Made by a program: the position numbers and the translations under genes
The notes under the pieces: model-generated
Databases searched by the model: none
What the model was told of the DNA's origin: nothing
Seen by the model: the letters and a program-made list of their open reading frames with translations, nothing else
NCBI GenBank assembly: GCA_040220135.1
Contig: JAVJTT010000021.1
Coordinates: forward strand, 124,001-188,000
Length of the DNA: 64,000 bases
Reading direction: 5' to 3'
Origin: CAJXMH01 sp040220135
Lineage (GTDB): Bacteria > Bacteroidota > Bacteroidia > Flavobacteriales_E > Vicingaceae
Shown here: one piece after another, positions 51,130-59,975 of the stretch
Layout of the letters: each line of letters opens with the position of its first letter
How positions within the stretch are numbered: the first letter of the stretch is position 1

Positions 51130-52092
51130 TTGGAGAGTAGAAAGCAAATAGAAAAACACCTAGAAAAAGTCACCCTTGGCCGAAAAGAAGTTATTCAGCC
51201 GTTGTGGGGAGGTTATGGATCGTTAGATCGTTATTTTGTAGAAGGTGAAGCTAAATCCATCATTGTCAAAGAGATTAAAATTCCAAATTTCGAAGAAAGC
51301 GATCACCCTCGAGGGTGGAATACCAAGCAGTCTCACTTTAGGAAATTACATTCGTATGAAGTAGAGTGGAAGTGGTATGCAAACTACGCTGAGCAGGCTA
51401 CTTCAAATTTTAGAATGCCTCATTGTTTACTGGCTGAATGTGAGAAAAAACCTGAATTACTTGTTTTGGAAGATTTAGATGCAGCCGGGTTTCCCGAAAG
51501 AAAAACGTCACTTAATTTAACAGAGTTAAAAGTGTGTTTACGTTGGCTCGCCAATTTTCATGCTCACTATATGGGTCAAGAACCAGAAGGACTTTGGGAT
51601 ACAGGAACCTATTGGCATTTAGCTACTCGACCGGATGAATTTGAAAAAATGGAAAACGGCTGGTTAAAAGATCAGGCGGCAGAGATTGATCAAAAGCTTT
51701 CTAATGCTAAGTTCCAAACTATCGTTCACGGGGATGCGAAAGTGGCTAACTTTTGCTTTTCAGTCGACATGAAAAAAGTGGCTGCGGTAGATTTTCAATA
51801 TGTGGGCGGTGGTTGTGGAATGAAGGATGTAGCTTACCTGATGAGCAGTTGTTTAAGCGCAGAAGATTGTGAAAGGCATGAAAGCGAGATTCTTGACTTT
51901 TACTTTTCTGAATTAAAGCAAGCGCTCAACCAAAACCAAAAGTCAGTTGATTTTTCTGCTTTAGAACAAGAGTGGAGAGCATTGTATCTTTATGCATGGG
52001 CTGATTTTGTGCGTTTTTTAGAGGGCTGGGCACCGGAGCATGATAAGTTGAATGAGTATAGTGAAGGGATGGTGGAGCGAATTTATTGTTAG
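51130..52092 (+). CDS. Choline-kinase-like phosphotransferase (EcKinase/DUF1679-like)
   Basis: A 320-residue protein. Only TTG (51130) can serve as a start: an in-frame TAA is at 51124-51126 and the next ATG is about 97 codons in. Kinase-like signatures are QPLWGGYGSLDRYFV near the N-terminus, HPRGWNTKQSHFRKLHSYEV and the catalytic loop IVHGDAKVANFCFSVDMKKV then AAVDFQYVGGG, i.e. HGDxxxxN followed by VDFQ (DFx as Mg site). This matches the aminoglycoside/choline kinase superfamily. The substrate is unknown; an aminoglycoside-type role is not indicated. A copy of its 3' end is at 59797-59901. Confidence 0.78.
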   Translation: MESRKQIEKHLEKVTLGRKEVIQPLWGGYGSLDRYFVEGEAKSIIVKEIKIPNFEESDHPRGWNTKQSHFRKLHSYEVEWKWYANYAEQATSNFRMPHCLLAECEKKPELLVLEDLDAAGFPERKTSLNLTELKVCLRWLANFHAHYMGQEPEGLWDTGTYWHLATRPDEFEKMENGWLKDQAAEIDQKLSNAKFQTIVHGDAKVANFCFSVDMKKVAAVDFQYVGGGCGMKDVAYLMSSCLSAEDCERHESEILDFYFSELKQALNQNQKSVDFSALEQEWRALYLYAWADFVRFLEGWAPEHDKLNEYSEGMVERIYC

Positions 52093-52158
52093 ACTGTGAA
52101 TTATGAAGATATAGTTTAGATGTAACTGATAATGAATTAATTTTAGCTTGATAATCCA

Positions 52159-52189
52159 TTTATCATAGGTTAAGGATTCTTTACTTTTG
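52159..52189 (+). promoter_or_regulatory. Promoter of the giant T9SS cargo gene
   Basis: TTTA (52159-52162), 19 bases, TACTTTTG (52182-52189), a perfect -7 box, 17 bases before the ATG. Confidence 0.55.
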
Positions 52190-52206
52190 AATTCTAATCT
52201 ATTATT

Positions 52207-55200
52207 ATGAAAGCTTTTTTAGCCTTTCTCTCAATTTTTATTTTCTCAAATTTAGCTTCAGCTCAAACTTCATGTCTGCCGGTTAATGGATTAAGCTTAC
52301 AACCGAGGTCATTAACCATTTGCCCAAAAGAGCAAAGAACACTTCGATTAATCAATCCTCCTTACCAATCTCAAAATATTTTCTATAAGCTGAATTCAAG
52401 CCAATGGAATGAAAATAATCCAACTTCTAGTGGATTAAATGGATTTGCTGACTTGCATAATGGTACTGAAGGGGAAGTTTATGGATTGTATAATGAAGTC
52501 GTCTATAAGCTAAAAGATTCTTCGTGGACTCAAATAACGAATCCACTACCTGGAGGACAAACAGCTCTTTCATTGGCTTTAGGAATAACGGACGAAATAT
52601 TTGTAGTAGCTGAAAGTAGTGTTAATAGACTTAATGTATGGAATTGGAATGGGACAGCTTGGTCTAGGATAGGGAATGCTGATTTTAGCACATTCAATCC
52701 TGAAGATGTAGAAATTGAAGTGGAAGGGGTTAGTACTCCAAGAGTGGCATTTATAAACGACAGTGCCAATGATTGGGCCTCAGTGATGGAAGTGGTTAAT
52801 TCTACATGGCAATACATGGGCTTCGTTCAGATTGGAACTGGACAATCTACTGAAATTGACTTAGAGGTTTCAGGAAATGACACATACTTAGCTACTTCAA
52901 ATACTAATGTTAGTAGTGCATACCTAGAGGTATGGAGGTTTTCAGTAGGAAGCGGAAATTGGGTGCAACAAGGAAATAACCCGATTTCATTTAATGTTAT
53001 TGACATTGATTTAGAGTGTATCGGATCTACTTTGTACTTGGCCTATTCAGATTTATTTTCTTCCACCGGTGTTTATGTAGATCGTTTTACCACTTCTTGG
53101 CAAAGCATGGGACAGATGGATGGCAGTTATAATGGGGTGTCGACAACACTAGAAATACATCGTAACCATCCGGTAGTGAGCTTTAAAAGTCAAAATAATA
53201 AAACTCAGATTTTAGAGTGGGTTGGTGGCCAATGGCAGCCCTTCATGCCTGCATTTTATTCTTCAGTATCTATTGAAACCTTTAAAATAGATGAAGTAGG
53301 ATGGCCAGTTTTATATCATTCAGGAGATTTTATTGAATATATGGGGCGCAACATTCCCAGCAGCTTAAATGATACTTTAAATATTTACGCTGAGGGAATA
53401 TACACAAGTGAGAGTGTTGACAGCTGTGGTGTACGTAAACGAAGTTCAACAACTGTTATAGAGTATCCTAATATTGCTGAATATGAGTATATGATTGACA
53501 GTTTAAGGTGCAAAGGGGATACTAATGGAGGAATAAGACTTAGAAATCTGACACAACTTGGAATTGATTCCATTAAATGGAATACCGGAGAGAATGACCT
53601 TGAGTTAGATAACCTTGGTGAAGGAATTTATTACGCAACCGTTTACACCGGAAGTTGTGTTATACAAGATACCATAATACTTGATCCTCCCGACTCTATT
53701 CAAAGCAGTTTTACGGTTATTAATGAAAGTTGTGACTTTCAATATGATGGCGAGATTCTAGCCCAAAGCAGTGGGGGGGTGCCTCCGTATGATTACTCTA
53801 TTAACGGATTGGTGAACTGGCAGAATAATATAAGAAATTTAACAGCTGGAAGTTACAATGTAATTAGTACTGATAGTTTTGGCTGTTATAGAGTAGACCC
53901 GGTAAACGTTGGTACTAACGGTACATTTTTTCCTGCAGAAATTAGTATGGAAGACACCTTAACTATTTGTGGTGATTCGATAGAACTTGTTTTAGATTCT
54001 ACCTATCAATCGGCAAAATGGTATCAATTAGATAGCTTAGAAACTCAAAGCATCGGTAATCCGCTAGGCTCAAGAAAAATATATAGAGACACAAAAGGTA
54101 GATTAATACTAGCTACCGTTAGTATTAACACTAGTAATAGTATTAGCCGATATGAAAATGGTAGTTGGAATAACATATTTAATTTTTCTAGGTTTAATCC
54201 TTTTGTTGAGTATAAAAAAGGAGTTTTAATAGTTGGTAATCAAGTAGGTAGTGACTATGAGGTGTCTGTCCTTGACGATAATGCCACAAATTGGCAAAAT
54301 TTAGCTGATTTAACAACCAGCCATGATCTTATTGATTTTACCATATACAATGGAATTATATACTTGTTGACAACTCGTTCATCTGATTTGGTTGTTTTAA
54401 AATATAATGCTGGTAGGCAAAAGTGGGAACAAGTATCTTCTATAATTGGAGATGCACATCAAAGGCAAAAAAGCTTTATAAAAGTAAATCGAAATAATGA
54501 GTTGTTTGTTTTTGATGTGGATAGTGATGATAATTTATACATTAAAAAATTACAGAATCAAAACTGGGTGACTTTAGATTCCGCAAGTTTAAAAGTTGAA
54601 TACAACAGTAGCACTAGACATAATTACGAAGTTGAGATAAATGAAAACAATGAGATTTTATTAGCATATGAAGTTTATGGTACTAAGGAATCACGTTTAG
54701 AAAGGTTTGATGGTATGCAGTGGACTGTAGTTGAGACGTTTGAAAGGGAATGTTATGGCAATATTGATATTGAATTAAAAAATACAAGTCAACCGATTTT
54801 GGCAATTGTTGATAAACCTCAAAATTCAAATCAAAGTAATTTGTCTATTTATCGATTAGAAGATTCGATTTGGACAAGCCACCAAACTAACTTGACTATT
54901 GGAAGTTTAATTGTTGGAAGAGACGATTCGATTTGGGTGGCCACAGGAAATGATGTACTTAGCCTAACTCCATCATTATTAAGTGACTCTTCTCATCTAC
55001 AGGTAGGAGAAGAAAAACTTCTACGTTTAAGAGCTACAGATGGCAATTGTATTGGTTCTTCAGGCTTAGTGCAATTAAAGAGATCAACTGAAACCAATAC
55101 TTCTCTTTTAAATGAGGTTAGTTGCGCAGGAGATACAGATGGTGTAGCGCGAGTTATTGTTAGTGAAGAAAGAGGACGTCCTCCGTTTCATTATCAATGG

Positions 55201-58200
55201 AGTAATGGAGTAACTTCTGATAGCTTATTGGGGGTATCAGTGGGGTGGTATTATGTTAGTGTTACTGATCAAAATAACTGTATAGTAGTAGACTCTGTTT
55301 ATATTAGAGAGCCTTTGCCGTTGGAAATTGATTCGGTAAATTATTCTACACCAAGTTGTAATGGGATTGCTGATGCTACTGTACAAGCCTACGCAAGTGG
55401 AGGAAGAACTCCATATACCTATAATTGGGGTTTGGGTTTCAATCAGAAGGCAACAACGGTAGTACAAACTTCAGGTTCCAAGCAGTTAATATTGCTTGAC
55501 TCTTCTCAGTGTTCAGATACTATTCAGTATACCGTACCTTCGGGTCAAAGTTCAATGTCTCACTTAAATATATCAACGCCAAGCGGCACATACTGTATTA
55601 AAGATAGTATAGTATTAAGTTCTAACCTTACAGGCGCCCATCAATGGTTTAGCATGGATACCGGAAGTTGGAATGTTAAGCAACCGAATAGCCTGATAGG
55701 GACTAATCCATCTAGTCCAATTTGGGTTGCTGACTTTGATATATCCACGAATGGAAACTTTTACATTGCCACACGTGATAACTATTCAGGGTGGGGAAAT
55801 GCAGATATACTATTATATGATGGATTAAATATTGGACCAATAAGACCAAAAGTATGGGAAGATGATGATGTCTTAGATATTAAAATTGCAATTAACGAGC
55901 AAGAGCAAATATTTGCAGCCCTTCACATAGACTCACACTCTGATTCTATTAAATTATTATTTTGGAATGGAGAAAAATGGAATGCCTTGTATACCGGAAG
56001 TGATTCAGAATACAAAGGCTTTGATTTAGTTTATGATAGCTTAAGTAATAAGGTCACCTTTGGATACTTATCTTCAAGCGACAGTTTGTCGATTTACGAA
56101 ACGACAGGAAACAATATGAATTTGATAAATACGGGCAATTTATTGGGTTTTAATCATAGAAATTTAGATTTAACAACCGACAATAATGGAAATGTATATG
56201 CTTTGGTAGGCAGTTCAAATTTTCTAAGAATTAATTCCGGAAATGCTGTTTCCTTAAGTATTCCTGCATCAAATAATAATGGGCAGGTAAAGGCTAATGA
56301 TAATGGGGATCTTTTTGTCTTAGTAAATAGTAATGATAGGGTTTATAAACGACTTGACTCAGTATGGAAAGAATATCCAAGGCTAAGTGGACCCGCTCCT
56401 GATAGGTTATTTGTTAGCCCAAATGGAATCCCATTTTTAGGAAGAGATTCGATTCTATACCAATATAATGGCACTGAATGGATTAAAACTGCTACTTATC
56501 CCAACTTAAGTCGTGGGTTTCAAATGCGCTTCAATAAACAAGGTATACCAATAGTAGCAAGCAGAATAGAGTTTAGCAACAATGTTTTACCACTTCTTTT
56601 GGAATTCCAACCCAAAGCTTTAAATGGAGCAACCAATGATAGTTTGGTTGTGAATGATCGAGCGCATCTGATGTTACAGGTAAACGATGGTACTTGTGTC
56701 AGGAATGAGGTAGTATCTATTGCTACTCCTAGTATTGCTTTTCAAGATTTTTATCAAGAACCGTGTCCCGGAGATTCGTTATTAATAGATTATGAAGTTC
56801 TGAACTTTCAAGATACAATCACTTCATATTTATGGAGCACAGGAGATACTATTAAGCAGCCTTATTTAACTGCCGGCAAATATGCTTTAACCGTAAGTGA
56901 TGGAAATTGCACCATTAGCGATAGTGTAGAAGTAGATGAATACCCGCGATTAAAAGTAACCATAGACTCTTTAGAAGGAGTTAGCTGCTACGGAGAAACA
57001 GACGGATACATTAAAATTGATATAGATTCTGACTATGGTTACCGAGTTGATTGGTTTGGCTTCACTCCTTGGCAAGAAACAAGCGTTTTAAATATGCCTC
57101 CTGGTGAACATCAAGTTGAAGTGTCCCCATATTATGGATGCTATTATGCTGACACCATTGATTTTACTATTCCAGAGCCAAGTGAAGTGCCTGCGGCAAA
57201 TACAACTAACGCTAGTAATTACGAATTGTGTGACAATCCAATATCGCTTTCTGCAAGTAGTCAAGGTGCCGCAGTTAAATGGTACTCTTTTGATTCTGTA
57301 AAGCTTGCCAATAATCGATTTGATTTAAATTTTGTGACTGAGGCAGCTGTGGAGATCAATGGTGAATTATATGCCGGTGGTCGATTGCTTTACAGTGAAC
57401 CCGGAATCTATCAAAGAGAAGGAAATCGTTGGGAAGCTGTTTATTTATTTGATGATGAATTTGGAGGGGTAGTAGCTCTAACCACAGATACCGCAAATAA
57501 CTTTATCGCTGGTTTATTAAAAGGTGGCTTTTCTAACAGAGCGCTTGAAGTTTGGCGAATTGGAACAAATGATACCACTTTGCTTTCCTCCATTCCAATG
57601 CCCTTAACCTACAACTCAAACTTCAGCCTTTTCTTTTTGAATGGAAGACTTGTGCTTTCTTATATACATGCAACAAGTAGTACTAATTCAGGTACTCTTA
57701 TCATGGAAGAGTTTAATGGTTCTGCTTGGAATCCGATTAATAGTCCGCCAACAAATAATGTACTTGGAAATGGATTCGAACGAAGAATTACAGTAAAGCG
57801 AGATAGATTTGGAACTACTTGGTTTTACTATTCAAGAAGGTCAGGTAGTAGATACTTTGGTGAGGTTTACCGTTATCAAAATGGCAATTGGCAAAGAAGG
57901 TATAGAAATATTGGCGGCCTTCCTAAAATACACAGAATGGAAAATGGTGAATTTTGGACAGTATCAAGCAGTAGGATTATTAAAAGAGGTCTTAGTATAG
58001 ACACCATAATGTCAAGACACCCTGAAATGAATACTTCTCTTAGTGACTATGATATCTCACAAGATCCTGAAGGATATCCGCTATTGCTTGAAGACGGAAA
58101 GATATACCGATATAAATATAATAAATGGGAGAAGATAGCTGAATTGTTTACACAATTTACAGATGGGAAAATATTTTTTGAAAGAGCTTGCAAATACCCT

Positions 58201-59766
58201 TCTATAAAGGACAATTATTCATTGAAGGAGTTGTTAGCCGCTAATTTAGTTTCATCTAACTCAAATTATAGTGCATCAAAGTCAGGTGTCTATCAAGCAT
58301 ATTCGGAACAAGGTGGCTGTGTTAATTATAATTCTTGTGTTATTGCTGTTAGTAGTCCGTTTGATATAGAGATTGAGCAAGTTGATTCAATAATATGTGG
58401 AGCAGATACAACAGCCTCATTAAAGCTAAATATTGAAACAGATTTGGATTCTAATCAATATTCAGTAAGCTGGAATACAGGTGATACCACCTCAATTATT
58501 GATTCACTCTCAGCAGGTTTGTATTGGGTAGAAGTTACAGGGCCAAATAATTGCTTCAAAAGAGACACCTTAATTGTGGAAGCACCACCAAAAATTCAAA
58601 TTCATTTAGACTCTTTGTTTAATGCAAGTTGTAATTCAGCTAATGGAAAAGTTTACACCTCCGTTTCAGGAGGTAGTGGAGAACTCTCTCTGTCTTGGTC
58701 AAATAATGACACCACGGCTATTATCCAAAATCTAGATACCGGTATTTATGTTTTAAATGTTCAAGATAGCTTGAATTGTAATGTATCGCAAAGTTTTATA
58801 ATAGATAGGTTTGACACACTGTCACCTATGCTATTGGTCACCAATGATACAGTTTTTCTTGGTCAGAACGGCTCTGTACAAATACAATCACAAGATGTAG
58901 TAATTAGTGCTAATGATGCTTGTGGCATAGATTCACTATGGCTTAGCAAATCATCTTTCAACTGTGGTGACACATTGGAAAAAGTTTACGTTCAAGCTAT
59001 TGATTTCAAGGGAAATACTACAATTGATAGTGTTCATATTACTGTTTTAGATACAATTGCACCTAAATTTGACTGTCCTCAAGATACTGCAATTTGTGAA
59101 GGCGTATTTAATTACGATACTTTATCAGTGGTAGAAAACTGTTCAGCTAAATTTCAACATTTGTCGGGGCCATTTAGTGGAGACAATCTTTCTGCAGGCC
59201 TTTATCAAGTAAATTATCAGTTTGAGGATACTTATCAAAATGTTGTAAACTGTAGTTTTAATTTGAAAGTAGATTCTATAGCACCTTTAGATCTTGGAAA
59301 AGACACGCTTATTTTATTAGGTGATTCTATTACACTTTATGGAGACACTATGTTTGATCAATACCAATGGTCAAATTCAGCAACCGCTGACTCAATTACA
59401 GTTAAGCCTATTGATACCACATTATATTGGCTGCGAGCCTTCAACGGAGCTTGTTTATCTATTGATTCCATCATGGTGTTTGTAGATCAAACAGTTGGTG
59501 ATTTAAGAAATGAAAAGAACCATCATGGAATAGTTTTATATCCTAACCCTGCTAAAAAAGATCTATTTTTAGAAATAGATAAATTCAGCAGCATGAAGTC
59601 AAATGGTGAGATTTTAATCTATCAACAAAATGGCAAGCTGTTAAAGAATATAGAAGTTACTAAAAGCCGCAGCAGAATAGATATTTCAGCTTTAAGTAAA
59701 GGGATTTATTTAGTGCGTTTTAACTCTGATCGGCTCAGTAAAAGTTGGAAAATTGTTGTCTTGTAA
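52207..59766 (+). CDS. Giant modular T9SS-secreted protein, four propeller/SprB modules
   Basis: A 2519-residue protein with a signal peptide (1-19, ending ASAQ). Four modules repeat with a period near 545 residues; each starts with a Trp/Phe-x-x-[LMF]-[DN]-[ST] cluster at 59, 605, 1147 and 1692 (FYKLNS, WYQLDS, WFSMDT, WYSFDS). About 330 residues of beta-propeller-like sequence follow, then a pair of SprB-like repeats (about 419-575, 963-1110, 1510-1665, 2053-2200; e.g. SWNTGDTTSIIDSLSAGLYW, WSNGVTSDSLLGVSVGWYYV). Then come an HYR-like domain (about 2282-2355), a short beta domain and a T9SS type A sorting domain (about 2440-2519, LYPNPAKKDLFLEIDKFSSM). SprB repeats occur in gliding adhesins, so a cell-surface adhesin role is likely but not shown. 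Confidence 0.85.
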   Translation: MKAFLAFLSIFIFSNLASAQTSCLPVNGLSLQPRSLTICPKEQRTLRLINPPYQSQNIFYKLNSSQWNENNPTSSGLNGFADLHNGTEGEVYGLYNEVVYKLKDSSWTQITNPLPGGQTALSLALGITDEIFVVAESSVNRLNVWNWNGTAWSRIGNADFSTFNPEDVEIEVEGVSTPRVAFINDSANDWASVMEVVNSTWQYMGFVQIGTGQSTEIDLEVSGNDTYLATSNTNVSSAYLEVWRFSVGSGNWVQQGNNPISFNVIDIDLECIGSTLYLAYSDLFSSTGVYVDRFTTSWQSMGQMDGSYNGVSTTLEIHRNHPVVSFKSQNNKTQILEWVGGQWQPFMPAFYSSVSIETFKIDEVGWPVLYHSGDFIEYMGRNIPSSLNDTLNIYAEGIYTSESVDSCGVRKRSSTTVIEYPNIAEYEYMIDSLRCKGDTNGGIRLRNLTQLGIDSIKWNTGENDLELDNLGEGIYYATVYTGSCVIQDTIILDPPDSIQSSFTVINESCDFQYDGEILAQSSGGVPPYDYSINGLVNWQNNIRNLTAGSYNVISTDSFGCYRVDPVNVGTNGTFFPAEISMEDTLTICGDSIELVLDSTYQSAKWYQLDSLETQSIGNPLGSRKIYRDTKGRLILATVSINTSNSISRYENGSWNNIFNFSRFNPFVEYKKGVLIVGNQVGSDYEVSVLDDNATNWQNLADLTTSHDLIDFTIYNGIIYLLTTRSSDLVVLKYNAGRQKWEQVSSIIGDAHQRQKSFIKVNRNNELFVFDVDSDDNLYIKKLQNQNWVTLDSASLKVEYNSSTRHNYEVEINENNEILLAYEVYGTKESRLERFDGMQWTVVETFERECYGNIDIELKNTSQPILAIVDKPQNSNQSNLSIYRLEDSIWTSHQTNLTIGSLIVGRDDSIWVATGNDVLSLTPSLLSDSSHLQVGEEKLLRLRATDGNCIGSSGLVQLKRSTETNTSLLNEVSCAGDTDGVARVIVSEERGRPPFHYQWSNGVTSDSLLGVSVGWYYVSVTDQNNCIVVDSVYIREPLPLEIDSVNYSTPSCNGIADATVQAYASGGRTPYTYNWGLGFNQKATTVVQTSGSKQLILLDSSQCSDTIQYTVPSGQSSMSHLNISTPSGTYCIKDSIVLSSNLTGAHQWFSMDTGSWNVKQPNSLIGTNPSSPIWVADFDISTNGNFYIATRDNYSGWGNADILLYDGLNIGPIRPKVWEDDDVLDIKIAINEQEQIFAALHIDSHSDSIKLLFWNGEKWNALYTGSDSEYKGFDLVYDSLSNKVTFGYLSSSDSLSIYETTGNNMNLINTGNLLGFNHRNLDLTTDNNGNVYALVGSSNFLRINSGNAVSLSIPASNNNGQVKANDNGDLFVLVNSNDRVYKRLDSVWKEYPRLSGPAPDRLFVSPNGIPFLGRDSILYQYNGTEWIKTATYPNLSRGFQMRFNKQGIPIVASRIEFSNNVLPLLLEFQPKALNGATNDSLVVNDRAHLMLQVNDGTCVRNEVVSIATPSIAFQDFYQEPCPGDSLLIDYEVLNFQDTITSYLWSTGDTIKQPYLTAGKYALTVSDGNCTISDSVEVDEYPRLKVTIDSLEGVSCYGETDGYIKIDIDSDYGYRVDWFGFTPWQETSVLNMPPGEHQVEVSPYYGCYYADTIDFTIPEPSEVPAANTTNASNYELCDNPISLSASSQGAAVKWYSFDSVKLANNRFDLNFVTEAAVEINGELYAGGRLLYSEPGIYQREGNRWEAVYLFDDEFGGVVALTTDTANNFIAGLLKGGFSNRALEVWRIGTNDTTLLSSIPMPLTYNSNFSLFFLNGRLVLSYIHATSSTNSGTLIMEEFNGSAWNPINSPPTNNVLGNGFERRITVKRDRFGTTWFYYSRRSGSRYFGEVYRYQNGNWQRRYRNIGGLPKIHRMENGEFWTVSSSRIIKRGLSIDTIMSRHPEMNTSLSDYDISQDPEGYPLLLEDGKIYRYKYNKWEKIAELFTQFTDGKIFFERACKYPSIKDNYSLKELLAANLVSSNSNYSASKSGVYQAYSEQGGCVNYNSCVIAVSSPFDIEIEQVDSIICGADTTASLKLNIETDLDSNQYSVSWNTGDTTSIIDSLSAGLYWVEVTGPNNCFKRDTLIVEAPPKIQIHLDSLFNASCNSANGKVYTSVSGGSGELSLSWSNNDTTAIIQNLDTGIYVLNVQDSLNCNVSQSFIIDRFDTLSPMLLVTNDTVFLGQNGSVQIQSQDVVISANDACGIDSLWLSKSSFNCGDTLEKVYVQAIDFKGNTTIDSVHITVLDTIAPKFDCPQDTAICEGVFNYDTLSVVENCSAKFQHLSGPFSGDNLSAGLYQVNYQFEDTYQNVVNCSFNLKVDSIAPLDLGKDTLILLGDSITLYGDTMFDQYQWSNSATADSITVKPIDTTLYWLRAFNGACLSIDSIMVFVDQTVGDLRNEKNHHGIVLYPNPAKKDLFLEIDKFSSMKSNGEILIYQQNGKLLKNIEVTKSRSRIDISALSKGIYLVRFNSDRLSKSWKIVVL

Positions 59767-59796
59767 AGTATTTTTTAGAGTTGTTATTGAAGGAAA

Positions 59797-59901
59797 TGCC
59801 TCTACGCTTGGACAGACTTAGTCATCTTTTTAAAAGGTTGGGCACCGGAGCATGATAAGTTGAATGAGTATAGTGAGGGGATGGTAGTGCTTTTAAAATA
59901 G
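59797..59901 (+). pseudogene. C-terminal remnant of the choline-kinase-like gene
   Basis: Read from 59797 this gives CLYAWTDLVIFLKGWAPEHD and then KLNEYSEGMVVLLK before the stop, closely matching the last 35 residues of the protein at 51130-52092. 38 consecutive bases (59839-59876) are identical to 52027-52064. The open part is only 35 codons and has no start, so it is a decayed fragment. Downstream sequence (59902-59975) does not match the kinase flank. Confidence 0.88.
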
Positions 59902-59975
59902 ATTCCCATTGTTAAATAAAATGGTGTATTTTTAGAGTCAATCTAATTGTCTCTCTACTAACCAATTGAATCACC

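Noticed and set aside
51130..52092. Aminoglycoside resistance kinase
   Set aside because: The kinase loop fits the broad superfamily, but the HPRGWNTKQSH segment and N-terminus fit the choline-kinase-like/EcKinase group and nothing points to antibiotic substrates.
59797..59901. Small independent protein gene
   Set aside because: No start codon suits it and it matches the end of the kinase gene, so a pseudogene remnant explains it.
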